From contig CAMDKL010000025.1 in NCBI GenBank assembly GCA_945900945.1, positions 1 to 49,298 of the forward strand: a stretch of 49,298 bases of DNA. Direction: 5' to 3'. Under the pieces are notes generated by a model, which saw only the letters and a program-made list of their open reading frames with translations, was not told where the DNA came from and searched no databases. Position numbers and translations under genes: made by a program. The stretch is from Pirellula staleyi DSM 6068. Its GTDB lineage: Bacteria > Planctomycetota > Planctomycetia > Pirellulales > Pirellulaceae. Positions within the stretch are counted from its first letter, which is position 1; every line of letters starts with the position of its first letter. Shown here piece after piece: positions 25,535 through 34,190 of this stretch.

Positions 25535-28116
25535 GGTTCTTCTGTTCTTTTCGTTGATACCGCTGGCTCACGCAATTTCGAAATCCTAACCAATAACTCC
25601 AACGCAGCCTTATACCGAGGGGATTCTTCTAAGGCCATTAGTACCTGTCGTTTGGCAAGTTCGTTCCTACCAAGAGATTCTAAGGATAACGCCAAGCGGT
25701 AGTGGACGTTAGCGGGGTCGGTGGGCTGCAAATCCAGACAGGCAGATAGCGCCTCCGCTGCTTTTGTTGCATTTCCAAGCTTTTCATAAGTCATTGACCG
25801 CATTTGCTGAAGGTCACTTCGAATGGGATTGATGGCTTGCATTTGCTCGCACCACTTTTCTAAAGACGACCAATCGGAACGCTTTTCATCAATTTCAATG
25901 AGCCGAAGGAGTGCTTCACGGCAATCGGACGAACGTTCCGTAAGTGCCACCAGAGCACTCCGCTCTTCCTCGTCATTCTCCTTGACTCGGTATATGTTTG
26001 CCAAAATCGCATATACCCCTTCGTTAGAACAATCCTCTGGTAACAGAGTTCGCAGCTTTTCCGCAATGACCAAGGCTTCGTCCCATTTCTTCGTATTTAC
26101 CATAACTTGGCATTGACCACGAAGCCCCCAGTAGGATTCAGGGTGCTCGGCCAACCAAGTTTCAACGTTTGTTTTTTCCTCCGCGTTTGCCCGATCGAAA
26201 TCGACTCCTTCGCCATACTTAGCTGCCATTGCCATGGCGTAATCGCGGAATTCAATGTCCAGTGATTCCAACGTCCCAGGAGCGCGCTTGAGCGCTTCGG
26301 ATGCAGGCATGCCGATCGCAAGGTCCTCGAGCAGTCGTCGCAGGACTTCGATGCCGTATTTTTCAATCCAGTATTCCACCACCAGGGAGGACTCATAATA
26401 GGCGAACTGCAGGTGCATGGGCGTCTTGGGTTGCAAGAAAGCACCACTGAGCTGACTCACAGGCACCAAGCCGGTACCTAGAATCATCTCGCGATAATTT
26501 GGGTCCATAGACTGTCCCCAGGAAATATTTCGCTGCCGTTCCTCGTAGACAGAGATACCCTCGGAAAGCCACCGCGGCATCTTGTTCTTTGTTTTTTGCA
26601 AAGTAACGACGTGGCAGTATTCATGCCAAAGCACGGATTTCCAGTTGGAGTCGACCTGGAGAGCAGCGGGCGAATTCGCGGTGATCAAACGCCCGAAGCA
26701 AACGCCCAAAAAGCCTTCGCCACCTGGCAATCCAAAAGTGCGAATTGCAAACTCTTTTTGTTTAGGAAAAATCTCAACAAAAACCGGTTCCTCTAACTGG
26801 ACGGCATACTTCTTCGTTAGAACATCCCTTGCTTCACTTAAGAGTTGCACAACATCGCGACCGTAGATTCTGGATTCGCGTGCGTCCATGCGAATAACAA
26901 AACCAGGGGCCTCCAGCGTTGCAAATTTCTCCAATTCAGTTTTGAGCTGCTTCAGATTGAAAATGGTCACTTCATAAGGATCTTTCGTACGGACGTTATC
27001 TACGACATCCCATCCAGTCTCTGTTTCGCCCAACCTCAATAGGTCTTGTGCTAGTTGAGTTTTTGCAGGAGTGAAATCGGAATCCATAATCAACGCGCGA
27101 CGCTGGTAATCGACTGACTCAGAAAATCGATAATGCATCGACAACTGTTTGCCGATGGTATAGTCGACTTCGGGATTGAGAGCCCATGGACCAAGTGCCT
27201 TCCGACGCTCTTGGCCTTCCGCTTCATACCGGCCCTGAAGATGCGCGATGGCTGCCCTCAATGCCCAGAGTCGAGGAAGCTTCGGATTTACCTTTTCGAC
27301 TTCAGCCAAAATGTTTTCGGCAGATTCATAGTCCTCCGCCGACATCCTCGCTTCAGCGCGATGGATCAAACTAGGAATAAACCGAGGATTCAGTTCAAGC
27401 GACTTGGCAAAGTAATCGCTCGCTTTCGCAGGATCGCTAGCGCTCCAACTTCTGCCTAACAGATAAAAGATTTCCGGATCAGACTCGTCTATCTGGATCG
27501 CTTTGGCAAGCGATTGCGAAGCCACCTTGTCGTCATTCTTTTCGATCGCCAACCTCGCTGTGGCCAGATGCGCCTCTACCACGTCAGCTTGAGTGTTCGA
27601 CTTAATGCCTTGATCGTAGCAGTTTTTGAGAACTGCTTTGGGATCTTCACCTCTTGCAAGAAAGAAGTCCCCGACAGGCACAATATCGCTCCGGTTGCTG
27701 AATCGCCAAGGGCTTTTGAAAAGCATCGCATCGAGATAGGCCATTTGATCATTCGCCTTAGCGAGCGAGTTGTTCATTTTGTAAACACGCACACCGAGGA
27801 GCCTCATACGAATACTCTCAGGAAATCGCTCCAGCGCTTTTTCGTAGACATGCAATGCAGCTGGATAGTCACCTGTTACCAAGTAAGATTCGATGAGCAT
27901 TCGGGGCCAAAGTTCGTTCCAAACCCCTTTTTCCACTTGAGCGGCCGCCAACTGAATGCAAGCTTCATAGTCGCCCGTCCGATAGAAATTCTTAACGTCA
28001 TCGATTTCTGAGCATTCCGAGCACGCAGCGAAACAAAAAAGAATTACCAAACCCAACATAGGTCTCGTGATCGCGATTTTCGCTATCCATGCCAATTTTG
28101 AACTGCAACACGTCAC
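25531..28116 (-). CDS. TPR protein with a gluzincin-like HExxH peptidase domain
   Basis: The 861-residue protein combines TPR arrays with a putative zinc peptidase. TPR-type helices cover about residues 40-390 (YFAKSLELNPRFIPSLIHRA) and about 660-850 (CLDLQPTDPANVHYRLALSL). Between them lies LWHEYCHVVTLQKTKNKMPR with HEYCH at 498-502 and the downstream WLSEGISVYEE, the usual HExxH plus Glu arrangement of MA-clan metallopeptidases. The N-terminus has a hydrophobic stretch ending FCFAACSE, possibly a lipoprotein signal. The start is uncertain: GTG at 28116, or an ATG at 28059. It is coupled to DUF4159 and probably opens the whole cluster. Confidence 0.82.
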   Translation of the reverse strand: MTCCSSKLAWIAKIAITRPMLGLVILFCFAACSECSEIDDVKNFYRTGDYEACIQLAAAQVEKGVWNELWPRMLIESYLVTGDYPAALHVYEKALERFPESIRMRLLGVRVYKMNNSLAKANDQMAYLDAMLFKSPWRFSNRSDIVPVGDFFLARGEDPKAVLKNCYDQGIKSNTQADVVEAHLATARLAIEKNDDKVASQSLAKAIQIDESDPEIFYLLGRSWSASDPAKASDYFAKSLELNPRFIPSLIHRAEARMSAEDYESAENILAEVEKVNPKLPRLWALRAAIAHLQGRYEAEGQERRKALGPWALNPEVDYTIGKQLSMHYRFSESVDYQRRALIMDSDFTPAKTQLAQDLLRLGETETGWDVVDNVRTKDPYEVTIFNLKQLKTELEKFATLEAPGFVIRMDARESRIYGRDVVQLLSEARDVLTKKYAVQLEEPVFVEIFPKQKEFAIRTFGLPGGEGFLGVCFGRLITANSPAALQVDSNWKSVLWHEYCHVVTLQKTKNKMPRWLSEGISVYEERQRNISWGQSMDPNYREMILGTGLVPVSQLSGAFLQPKTPMHLQFAYYESSLVVEYWIEKYGIEVLRRLLEDLAIGMPASEALKRAPGTLESLDIEFRDYAMAMAAKYGEGVDFDRANAEEKTNVETWLAEHPESYWGLRGQCQVMVNTKKWDEALVIAEKLRTLLPEDCSNEGVYAILANIYRVKENDEEERSALVALTERSSDCREALLRLIEIDEKRSDWSSLEKWCEQMQAINPIRSDLQQMRSMTYEKLGNATKAAEALSACLDLQPTDPANVHYRLALSLESLGRNELAKRQVLMALEESPRYKAALELLVRISKLREPAVSTKRTEEP

Positions 28117-28560
28117 AGGTTAGGTTCTCGTCAGAGCAAAAATGAGCCGATCCTACAAACTAACTCCTTCACCATAACCATTTGGTGTCATCTTCGCAGC
28201 ACCACACGCAAAAAAAATGGAAATCTGGTCCAACCAAGTTCACGAGACTGGAAATTCAGAAATATTTCAACCAGCAGGCCGAAACTACTACGTCCAGCCG
28301 GTGTTTTAGCGAGCCATTCGTTTTTTTTCTTGAGGCGAGCGGAATAGTGGAACGTACCTCAGCACGACTCGCAATCTAGTGGTCGCACGTGATTTCGTTA
28401 GTTCATTTTTTGCGAAGCAATTACGCTGTCCAAATGTGGCCGCCAGGGGCGTATCGAAAAAGCATTGAGGGTCCGAGCTGATTTTTGCCGTCGCCACAGA
28501 ACCATGTAGTTCTAGTTGCCCTCATCTGAATATACGGCTTCAAGAATCTTGTCTGGGATC
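28117..28560. other. Intergenic region, no gene recognised
   Basis: This 444-base gap lies upstream of the TPR gene and downstream of the esterase gene. It should hold the promoter of the TPR-DUF4159 operon. I read all frames and found no recognisable remnant. It has one run of eight or nine T at about 28320. Confidence 0.5.
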
Positions 28561-30564
28561 CTATTTGAGAACCACTTTTCCTGCAGGCAACGACTGCAAA
28601 AGGTCTGGAAGATCATAGGTTTGCAGACCGCCGTGGACCGTGGCCGTCAACCACTTAGCGTCCTCCGCAGATCCGGCAATCGCTGACCAGGATTTCGGCG
28701 TACCTCGCAATGTGACCGTCGTAAACAAGTCTGGGGTAAGGGTAGCGGCGTGCAACGCCGCTACTCCGGTTCGGCCAACAGCGATCACGTGGACCTCACG
28801 CGGCTTTTTGGATTTATAATCTGCGGCCCACTTGCCCGCTGCCAGAATGTCTTCTGCATTTGCGCCAACCACCGATTTCCCTAATAGGTAAGCCAGAGAA
28901 AACGTCTTCAAATCGCCAAACAATGAATCGGGCTTTCCCTCAGCCGTCTCACCTTGACCTCTCAAGTCGACGGACACGACGACGAATCCCTCGCGTACTA
29001 GCTTCTCAATCGGCCCACCTACCGCTCCATCAGCTTCTTTTCCCCCATCGTGAAGATAGAGATAAGCGGACTCAGCTGGATCAACCGGATGAAAGGTCAA
29101 TGCGGATAACGGCACGCCGACGCCATGATGAATGACGAGTTTGTCGATGTGATAGCCATCGCGCTGAACCTTGCCAGATTTGTTTGATGTTGGTTCAGTG
29201 AGTTGCGAGAGCGGACGAATGCCGGCTGCCTTGCGAACCATATCGAGATGCTGTTCGCGATTAGCTGACTTCCATATCATTTCCCTTTGGGCCGCGAGAC
29301 CCTTCTCAATTTCGGCATTTAAGTCGAATACGGAACGCTCGCCCGGAAGCAGCAATACTTGCCCTTTCTCAGTACACAGCAATTCGGATTCCGGACGAAT
29401 ATCGAACTCCTTAAAGTCTACAACTGGAACCGCTTTATCTTGTCCGACCAGCCAACGGCACATCCACTGAGCGATGGCGGCCAAGTTTGCAGGTTGCACG
29501 CCGTGACCTCCTTCGGCTTCCACTAGATCAACACGTTCCGAGGAACCGAGTCTCGTGTAAACTCGTTTAGACTGACGGAAATTGTCCCAAGAGCCACCGA
29601 TGTCGAAGAAATCGCCAGTCGTTGAACTGATCAAGGTAGGCTTGGGGGCTCGCATAATAACGTAGTCGGGATGGTCGAGGCCAAACGTCAGCTGTCCAAA
29701 AATATTCTGCTCGGCATCCTGTGGTCCAATCGTGTCGATCAAACGGCGAAACGTAGTGAGGTAACAAGCGGGTGCGGCGCATACGACGCGATCGTCGAGC
29801 GCCATGACGTAACTGGTCAACGTGCCACCACCTGAGCATCCGGTCATACCGATCCGCTTTGGGTCGACCTCCGCGCGAGACTCCAAGTAATCGATCGATC
29901 GCATCGCGTCCCAGACACGATAAGTAGCGGTGTTCTTTCCGACAAGGATAGAGCCAGTTCCCACCCTATAGTGCTCTAGGGTCGTTTCGCTAAACTGAGG
30001 ATTGCCATCTGCGGTGAGAATTTGTGATCGTTCGCCTTGGCCGATCGGATCGTAACACAGTGCAACCATACCATGCTGAGCCAAGATGATCCCGAAACGC
30101 TGATTGTATTCCGCAGTCTTGGCCGTTCGGCTGTGTCCACTCGAGACAATCACTCCTGGGAACGGGCCAGATCCCACTGGGACATAAAGGTTGCCGGTAA
30201 CATGGTGATTTGGCTGGCTCTCGAATATTACCTTTTCGATGCGATAACCGTTTCGTTCTAATTGGCCAACGACTTGACCGTTGAGCGGATTTCGTATGGG
30301 GAAGCCGCCGAGTTGTTGTATCATGAATTCTCTCAACGATTTTTGGTAAGCGAGAATCTGGTCAGTCGTTTTCAGTTTCGCTACCTTTTCGCTTCTGCGA
30401 TCGAGTGCCGCATAAGCTTCCTTCTGAAGATTCTGGTACCAAGTTACTCTTTGGCCCGTTCCATCGACTTCGGACTTTAGGCAAGTCAGATCCTCTGCGA
30501 TCGCAGTTTCGCGACGCAACAAAAGTGCGAGGCAGAAAATAACAAGTCGCAATTGAGTATTCAT
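28561..30564 (-). CDS. Exported tandem alpha/beta-hydrolase esterase (acetylxylan esterase-like)
   Basis: The 667-residue protein has an N-terminal signal (LRLVIFCLALLLRRETAIA) and a first alpha/beta-hydrolase domain related to acetylxylan and glucuronoyl esterases. FPGVIVSSGHSR is the oxyanion region, VALCYDPIGQGERS follows, the nucleophile elbow GCSGGG has Ser244, and EGGHGVQ has His354. A second alpha/beta-hydrolase-like domain (about 470-667: DGYHIDKLVIHHGVGVPLSA ... VSVDLRGQGET ... HVIAVGRTGVAAL) has Thr at the elbow in place of Ser and no evident catalytic His, so it looks inactive. It would act on acylated sugars or similar esters outside the cytoplasm. Neighbours do not indicate the substrate. 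Confidence 0.85.
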   Translation of the reverse strand: MNTQLRLVIFCLALLLRRETAIAEDLTCLKSEVDGTGQRVTWYQNLQKEAYAALDRRSEKVAKLKTTDQILAYQKSLREFMIQQLGGFPIRNPLNGQVVGQLERNGYRIEKVIFESQPNHHVTGNLYVPVGSGPFPGVIVSSGHSRTAKTAEYNQRFGIILAQHGMVALCYDPIGQGERSQILTADGNPQFSETTLEHYRVGTGSILVGKNTATYRVWDAMRSIDYLESRAEVDPKRIGMTGCSGGGTLTSYVMALDDRVVCAAPACYLTTFRRLIDTIGPQDAEQNIFGQLTFGLDHPDYVIMRAPKPTLISSTTGDFFDIGGSWDNFRQSKRVYTRLGSSERVDLVEAEGGHGVQPANLAAIAQWMCRWLVGQDKAVPVVDFKEFDIRPESELLCTEKGQVLLLPGERSVFDLNAEIEKGLAAQREMIWKSANREQHLDMVRKAAGIRPLSQLTEPTSNKSGKVQRDGYHIDKLVIHHGVGVPLSALTFHPVDPAESAYLYLHDGGKEADGAVGGPIEKLVREGFVVVSVDLRGQGETAEGKPDSLFGDLKTFSLAYLLGKSVVGANAEDILAAGKWAADYKSKKPREVHVIAVGRTGVAALHAATLTPDLFTTVTLRGTPKSWSAIAGSAEDAKWLTATVHGGLQTYDLPDLLQSLPAGKVVLK

Positions 30565-30580
30565 TATTGCATTCTCTGAA

Positions 30581-30622
30581 GTTGGCGGAGAAAGAGTATA
30601 GAGTTGGCGGAGAAAGAGTATA
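30581..30622. repeat. 22-bp tandem repeat, two copies
   Basis: The unit GTTGGCGGAGAAAGAGTATA plus GA occurs at 30581-30602 and again at 30603-30622, exact over 20 bases. It lies 17-58 bases upstream of the esterase start, in the expected promoter or 5'-leader region. Confidence 0.85.
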
Positions 30623-30661
30623 GTTATCAGATGGTTTAGTCAACGCTTGGACTCGAGTAAC

Positions 30662-31714
30662 TCATTTTCCAAAAGTGCGCCAGTGGCCGCAGTTGCGAAA
30701 TTGCTCAACGGCATCGACAAGCCGATCGGGTCCATCGCGAATAACGTCCACCACGGGCAAGTTCAATTCTGCTTCGACGCATTTGGCGATCTCGTGTGCT
30801 TCATACGGAGTGACGCGACGGCCATTCATGGCCACGCCAATTGTCGCGCACGGCTGATGTATGCTAGCCATTGCCTCATACAGTTCTCGTATCCTCACTA
30901 GTTTCGGCAGTGGTACATGTTCCAAACCGTCGACCGTAACACGGCCTGCTTCAAAACCAAGGATCATCGCATGAGGTAAGCAGCCATGTAGCAGGCTGAG
31001 TGTTACACCTGAATAGGAAGGATGGACAAGGCTCCCCTGTCCTTCAACGAGTAGGACGTCATGATGCTGGTTTTCAAGCACCAACTGTTCTGCACCACCG
31101 CTTACGAAATCGGACACGATGCAATCCAGCGGCAATCCGCTCCCTTCGACCATAATTCCAGTTTGGCCAGTGGCAACAAATTTCGCATCGACTCCTCGCT
31201 TCTTTAAGCCATTGGTCACTTCGAGACTGACGACCATCTTGCCAACGCTACAATCGTGGCCGACGGTATGAATGCGCAGGCAGCTGGGGTTGAACCCTGT
31301 GCGCTTAGCAATCTGCTTAAAGTTATTCTTGCGCACGTCCGTGATCGTAACACCGCGTTTGGCTGCGGTCGCTGCCAGCTCAACATCGTCCGACAAGAAG
31401 TCGTGCAATCCACTCAGCAAGTTCATGCCGCGCCCAATGGCCTCCAATAGAACAACCCGCCAAGCCTCCGGTATTCGTCCACCTGGTGGCGCGATACCCA
31501 TGACCAGCGTGTTGGCACTGGGTGCCTCATCGAGTCGGGCGATGATGGGTATGTCACCTCCCGCCTCGAGGAACTCTTGGGACTTGCGTCCCGCATTGTC
31601 TGGATCGAAAACTGCCACACATTCACCGGGGCAGTACCTGAGCAACCCGGCAGCCGTTTTTGCGATGGAGGGATTTGAGTACCCCCAGGTCAATAACACC
31701 ATTCGTCGAGACAT
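30662..31714 (-). CDS. DUF1611 protein, DgcN-like (D-glutamate N-acetyltransferase family)
   Basis: The 350-residue protein belongs to DUF1611: an N-terminal Rossmann-like part (CVAVFDPDNAGRKSQEFL ... VMGIAPPGGRIPEAW), a central P-loop-like motif GHDCSVGKM (152-160), then FVATGQTGIMVEGSGLPLD and VLLVEGQGSLVHPSYSGVT. Characterised members (DgcN) acetylate D-glutamate in a two-step deacylation route with DgcA, a dipeptide-epimerase-like enzyme. No DgcA partner is seen here, so the substrate is uncertain. The ATG at 31714 is preferred to an upstream in-frame start because homology begins at once (VLLTWGYSNPS). It follows the sugar dehydrogenase by 96 bases. Confidence 0.82.
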   Translation of the reverse strand: MSRRMVLLTWGYSNPSIAKTAAGLLRYCPGECVAVFDPDNAGRKSQEFLEAGGDIPIIARLDEAPSANTLVMGIAPPGGRIPEAWRVVLLEAIGRGMNLLSGLHDFLSDDVELAATAAKRGVTITDVRKNNFKQIAKRTGFNPSCLRIHTVGHDCSVGKMVVSLEVTNGLKKRGVDAKFVATGQTGIMVEGSGLPLDCIVSDFVSGGAEQLVLENQHHDVLLVEGQGSLVHPSYSGVTLSLLHGCLPHAMILGFEAGRVTVDGLEHVPLPKLVRIRELYEAMASIHQPCATIGVAMNGRRVTPYEAHEIAKCVEAELNLPVVDVIRDGPDRLVDAVEQFRNCGHWRTFGK

Positions 31715-31810
31715 GCTTGTTCTATTATCCTCGGATTGAATTACAAGGTGATTACAGGGCCTCTTGCCCATGTGGCGTTGGGGAACCGGACATTTTGATC
31801 AGCGCAGCCA

Positions 31811-33091
31811 TTACGCTTTCCAGATTCGGCCGTCGGGAGCATCGATTCCAAGCGTCGCATTCCGAGTATCCACAACCAATTTCGATTCACCGACAATGAG
31901 TTCATAGTCGAACGCAGAGTGATCCGTCGCAATAAGAGCACAGTCGAGCGATTGAAGATACTGCGCCGAAATGTCGTGACTTGATAATGCAGGGACTTGA
32001 TACGATCGCATTTTTGGTAGCGTTGGCACGTGTGGGTCAGTGTAGGAAAGAATAGCCCCACGCTCGGAAAGCAACTCCATCAATTTAAAGCTCGGACTTT
32101 CTCGAGGGTCATCGATGTTTTTCTTGTACGCAACTCCTAGAATGCCTACGTGCGAGCCTTTAACCGGTTTGCCCATTGCGTTGAGCGCTTCCGCTACTCG
32201 ATCCACAACAAACCGCGGCATGGACATATTGATCTCACCCGCAAGTTCAATAAAGCGAGTCGGCATCTCATGGCAACGAGCTAGCCAAGTAAGGTAGAAC
32301 GGATCGATGGGTATGCAGTGACCACCGAGACCTGGCCCTGGGTAAAAGGCTTGAAAGCCGAACGGTTTTGTTTTGGCTGCGTCGATCACTTCCCAAATAT
32401 CAATTCCGAGCCGCATGAACAGCAGCTTCAATTCGTTGACCATGGCAATGTTCACGCTGCGATAGGTGTTTTCTAGGATCTTGCTAGCCTCTGCAACTTC
32501 ACAGCTACCAACAGGAACGACATGTTTCATTACGATCGAGTAGAGCTCTACGGCTCGCAGTTTGCTAGGCAAGTCAATGCCACCGACAACTTTGGGAATG
32601 GTTTGCGTTGAGAACTGAGAATTGCCTGGATCCTCGCGCTCCGGACTGAAAGCGAGGAAATAGTCGGAACCGCAGACCAGTCCCGATCGATCCAATATTG
32701 GCTTGACCACATCGCGAGTCGTACCAGGGTAGGTAGTGCTCTCGAGCACAACCAATTGACCTAGCCTGAGCTTTTTAGCAATCGCTTTAACGGTGTTCTC
32801 GATATACGTCATATCGGGATCGCGACTGGCGTTTAATGGCGTCGGCACACAGATGACGATGGCGTCCGGTTCATCGAGTCGGTCCATATTGCAAGTAGGT
32901 TGAAAGGACTGGTTCGCGATCGCGGGTGCGAGCCAGGACGATTCAAGATGGCGAATATAGCATTCACCTCGGATGAGCGAGTCGACTTTGCGATTGTCTA
33001 CGTCGAACCCAATCACACTTGCACCGCAGTTTACGAAAGCTCGGACCAGAGGTAGTCCGACATAACCAAGTCCCATAATACCAACGTGCAT
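31811..33091 (-). CDS. Nucleotide-sugar dehydrogenase (UDP-HexNAc 6-dehydrogenase family)
   Basis: The 426-residue enzyme has the NAD-binding GLGYVG (7-12), ESTTYPGTT (117-125), FSPERE, the Lys of EASKILEN (Lys204), and the catalytic Cys259 in GPGLGGHCIPIDP. GVAYKKNIDDPRESPS is the C-terminal domain signature. These enzymes oxidise C6 of a UDP-sugar in two NAD-dependent steps to a uronic acid for surface polysaccharide. Similarity is closest to the WbpA/UDP-N-acetylglucosamine dehydrogenase group (FSPEREDPGN, FGFQAFYPGPG), not to UDP-glucose dehydrogenase. No glycosyltransferase genes adjoin it, so it is not in a classical capsule locus. Confidence 0.92.
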   Translation of the reverse strand: MHVGIMGLGYVGLPLVRAFVNCGASVIGFDVDNRKVDSLIRGECYIRHLESSWLAPAIANQSFQPTCNMDRLDEPDAIVICVPTPLNASRDPDMTYIENTVKAIAKKLRLGQLVVLESTTYPGTTRDVVKPILDRSGLVCGSDYFLAFSPEREDPGNSQFSTQTIPKVVGGIDLPSKLRAVELYSIVMKHVVPVGSCEVAEASKILENTYRSVNIAMVNELKLLFMRLGIDIWEVIDAAKTKPFGFQAFYPGPGLGGHCIPIDPFYLTWLARCHEMPTRFIELAGEINMSMPRFVVDRVAEALNAMGKPVKGSHVGILGVAYKKNIDDPRESPSFKLMELLSERGAILSYTDPHVPTLPKMRSYQVPALSSHDISAQYLQSLDCALIATDHSAFDYELIVGESKLVVDTRNATLGIDAPDGRIWKA

Positions 33092-33539
33092 GTTTTTGAG
33101 AGGGTAAGTGTTTCGGCTTGCTTTACTGGATACAATTTGTCACTGGATATTGTAGCCGATCCGCTGATGGATGAGCTGGAAGTCTCACTTTCTTTATTGT
33201 TCAGAAGACTTGAGATTCACAACCCGTCAGTCGCTACTACCAACAACTAGCAAATATCCAACCCAGATTGCCAATCGTACGATATTTTTTACTCGTTCCT
33301 CAACACACGCTCATTTGGATCGACGGTCAAAAGGTTCCGACCTTCGAAGAGTATAACTTTGTCCAGTGGCGTGTACTGTCGGTTGCATGTGCCCATCCCC
33401 TGTGAACACGTGCGATTACCGAAAGACCTTTTCTTAATTTCCACACGGTTTAAGTTGGCAAACTTGTGAGCGTATCTATCGACTCAAGGATCTTGCTTGC
33501 AGCTCAACGCTCCCAGGTTTGGATAGACTACAAAAAGCC
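33092..33539. other. Intergenic region upstream of the sugar dehydrogenase
   Basis: About 450 bases without a recognisable gene separate the sugar dehydrogenase from the ilvD remnant. It probably holds the dehydrogenase promoter. It may also contain unrecognisable C-terminal debris of the ilvD remnant, which decays gradually leftwards. Confidence 0.4.
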
Positions 33540-34190
33540 ATAATCATATCCTCAATTTGGTAGCATCCCAAGAATAGCTAAGTACCCTGAGATTACGATG
33601 GTTGGTTCTAGGATGATTTACTGGTCGCAATCGAAGACAGCCGCGCCCTCTTCATTGAATACCTGTCGGCCAGCTCTACCGAGCCGTTGACCTACGATAT
33701 CTTTCCAATACGGGTTGGCCGAACACAAAGGAAGCTTGTACATCGTGGGATTTCTCGTCCTCTCTTTGGATTGACTGAATCTCCAACACGGCTTGGCCGC
33801 CAATGGCTCAAGTTCTTTCGCCTAACCGTCATACACCTGCCCAATGCGAACTCGGGCTTGAGCATCGTAGACGTCGAAGATAGTGGTCGGTTTCCCTTGA
33901 TGACAGCCAGGCATGATCGAGCCACCGTTGACAATCAGTCCTGGAAAATTGGTCCTTGCAAGAGCCATTGCAAACCCAGGCCCATTCTTGTCACAGTGAT
34001 GTAAGCCTACCAGGGAATCATGGATAACTGTGTACGTTGCACAGATTTCCGTCTAGCAACGGTATGCCGATGCCAATGTGAGGTTTGTCAAAGTCGGCTT
34101 CAGTGAATCCAAGCCCCCCAAAAAAGTGTTAACACCTTTTTGCCAACCCTGGGTAAGTTGGCGAGAATTCCAATTAAGGTGTGAAATCAT
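33540..34190 (-). pseudogene. ilvD: Decayed ilvD-like dehydratase gene (IlvD/Edd family)
   Basis: Reading the reverse strand gives SRQLTQGWQKGVNTFLGGL, then after a frameshift GFTEADFDKPHIGIGIPLLD and GNLCNVH, the N-terminus of IlvD/Edd dehydratases. After a deletion of about 80 codons it resumes LVGLHHCDKNGPGFAMALAR, TNFPGLIVNGGSIMPG and TTIFDVYDAQARVRIGQ, which carries the Fe-S cluster Cys motif (C-D-K-N) and the G-G-S-I-x-P-G motif. Further left, weaker fragments read AVLEIQSIQREDEKSHD and RQVFNEEGAAVFD, resembling the family's middle and C-terminal segments. About 650 of an expected 1700-1800 bases remain, with frameshifts and stops. Its ATG (34190) overlaps the alkaline phosphatase stop as ATGA, so the two were probably once an operon. 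The left boundary is approximate. Confidence 0.82.

Noticed and set aside
28182-28497. Two small ORFs in the TPR/esterase gap
   Set aside because: No domain, no ribosome-binding site and no coding-like composition was seen.
33618-34004. Short ORFs on both strands in the 1.1-kb gap
   Set aside because: They are accidental frames over the ilvD remnant, which is explained better by frameshifted IlvD blocks.
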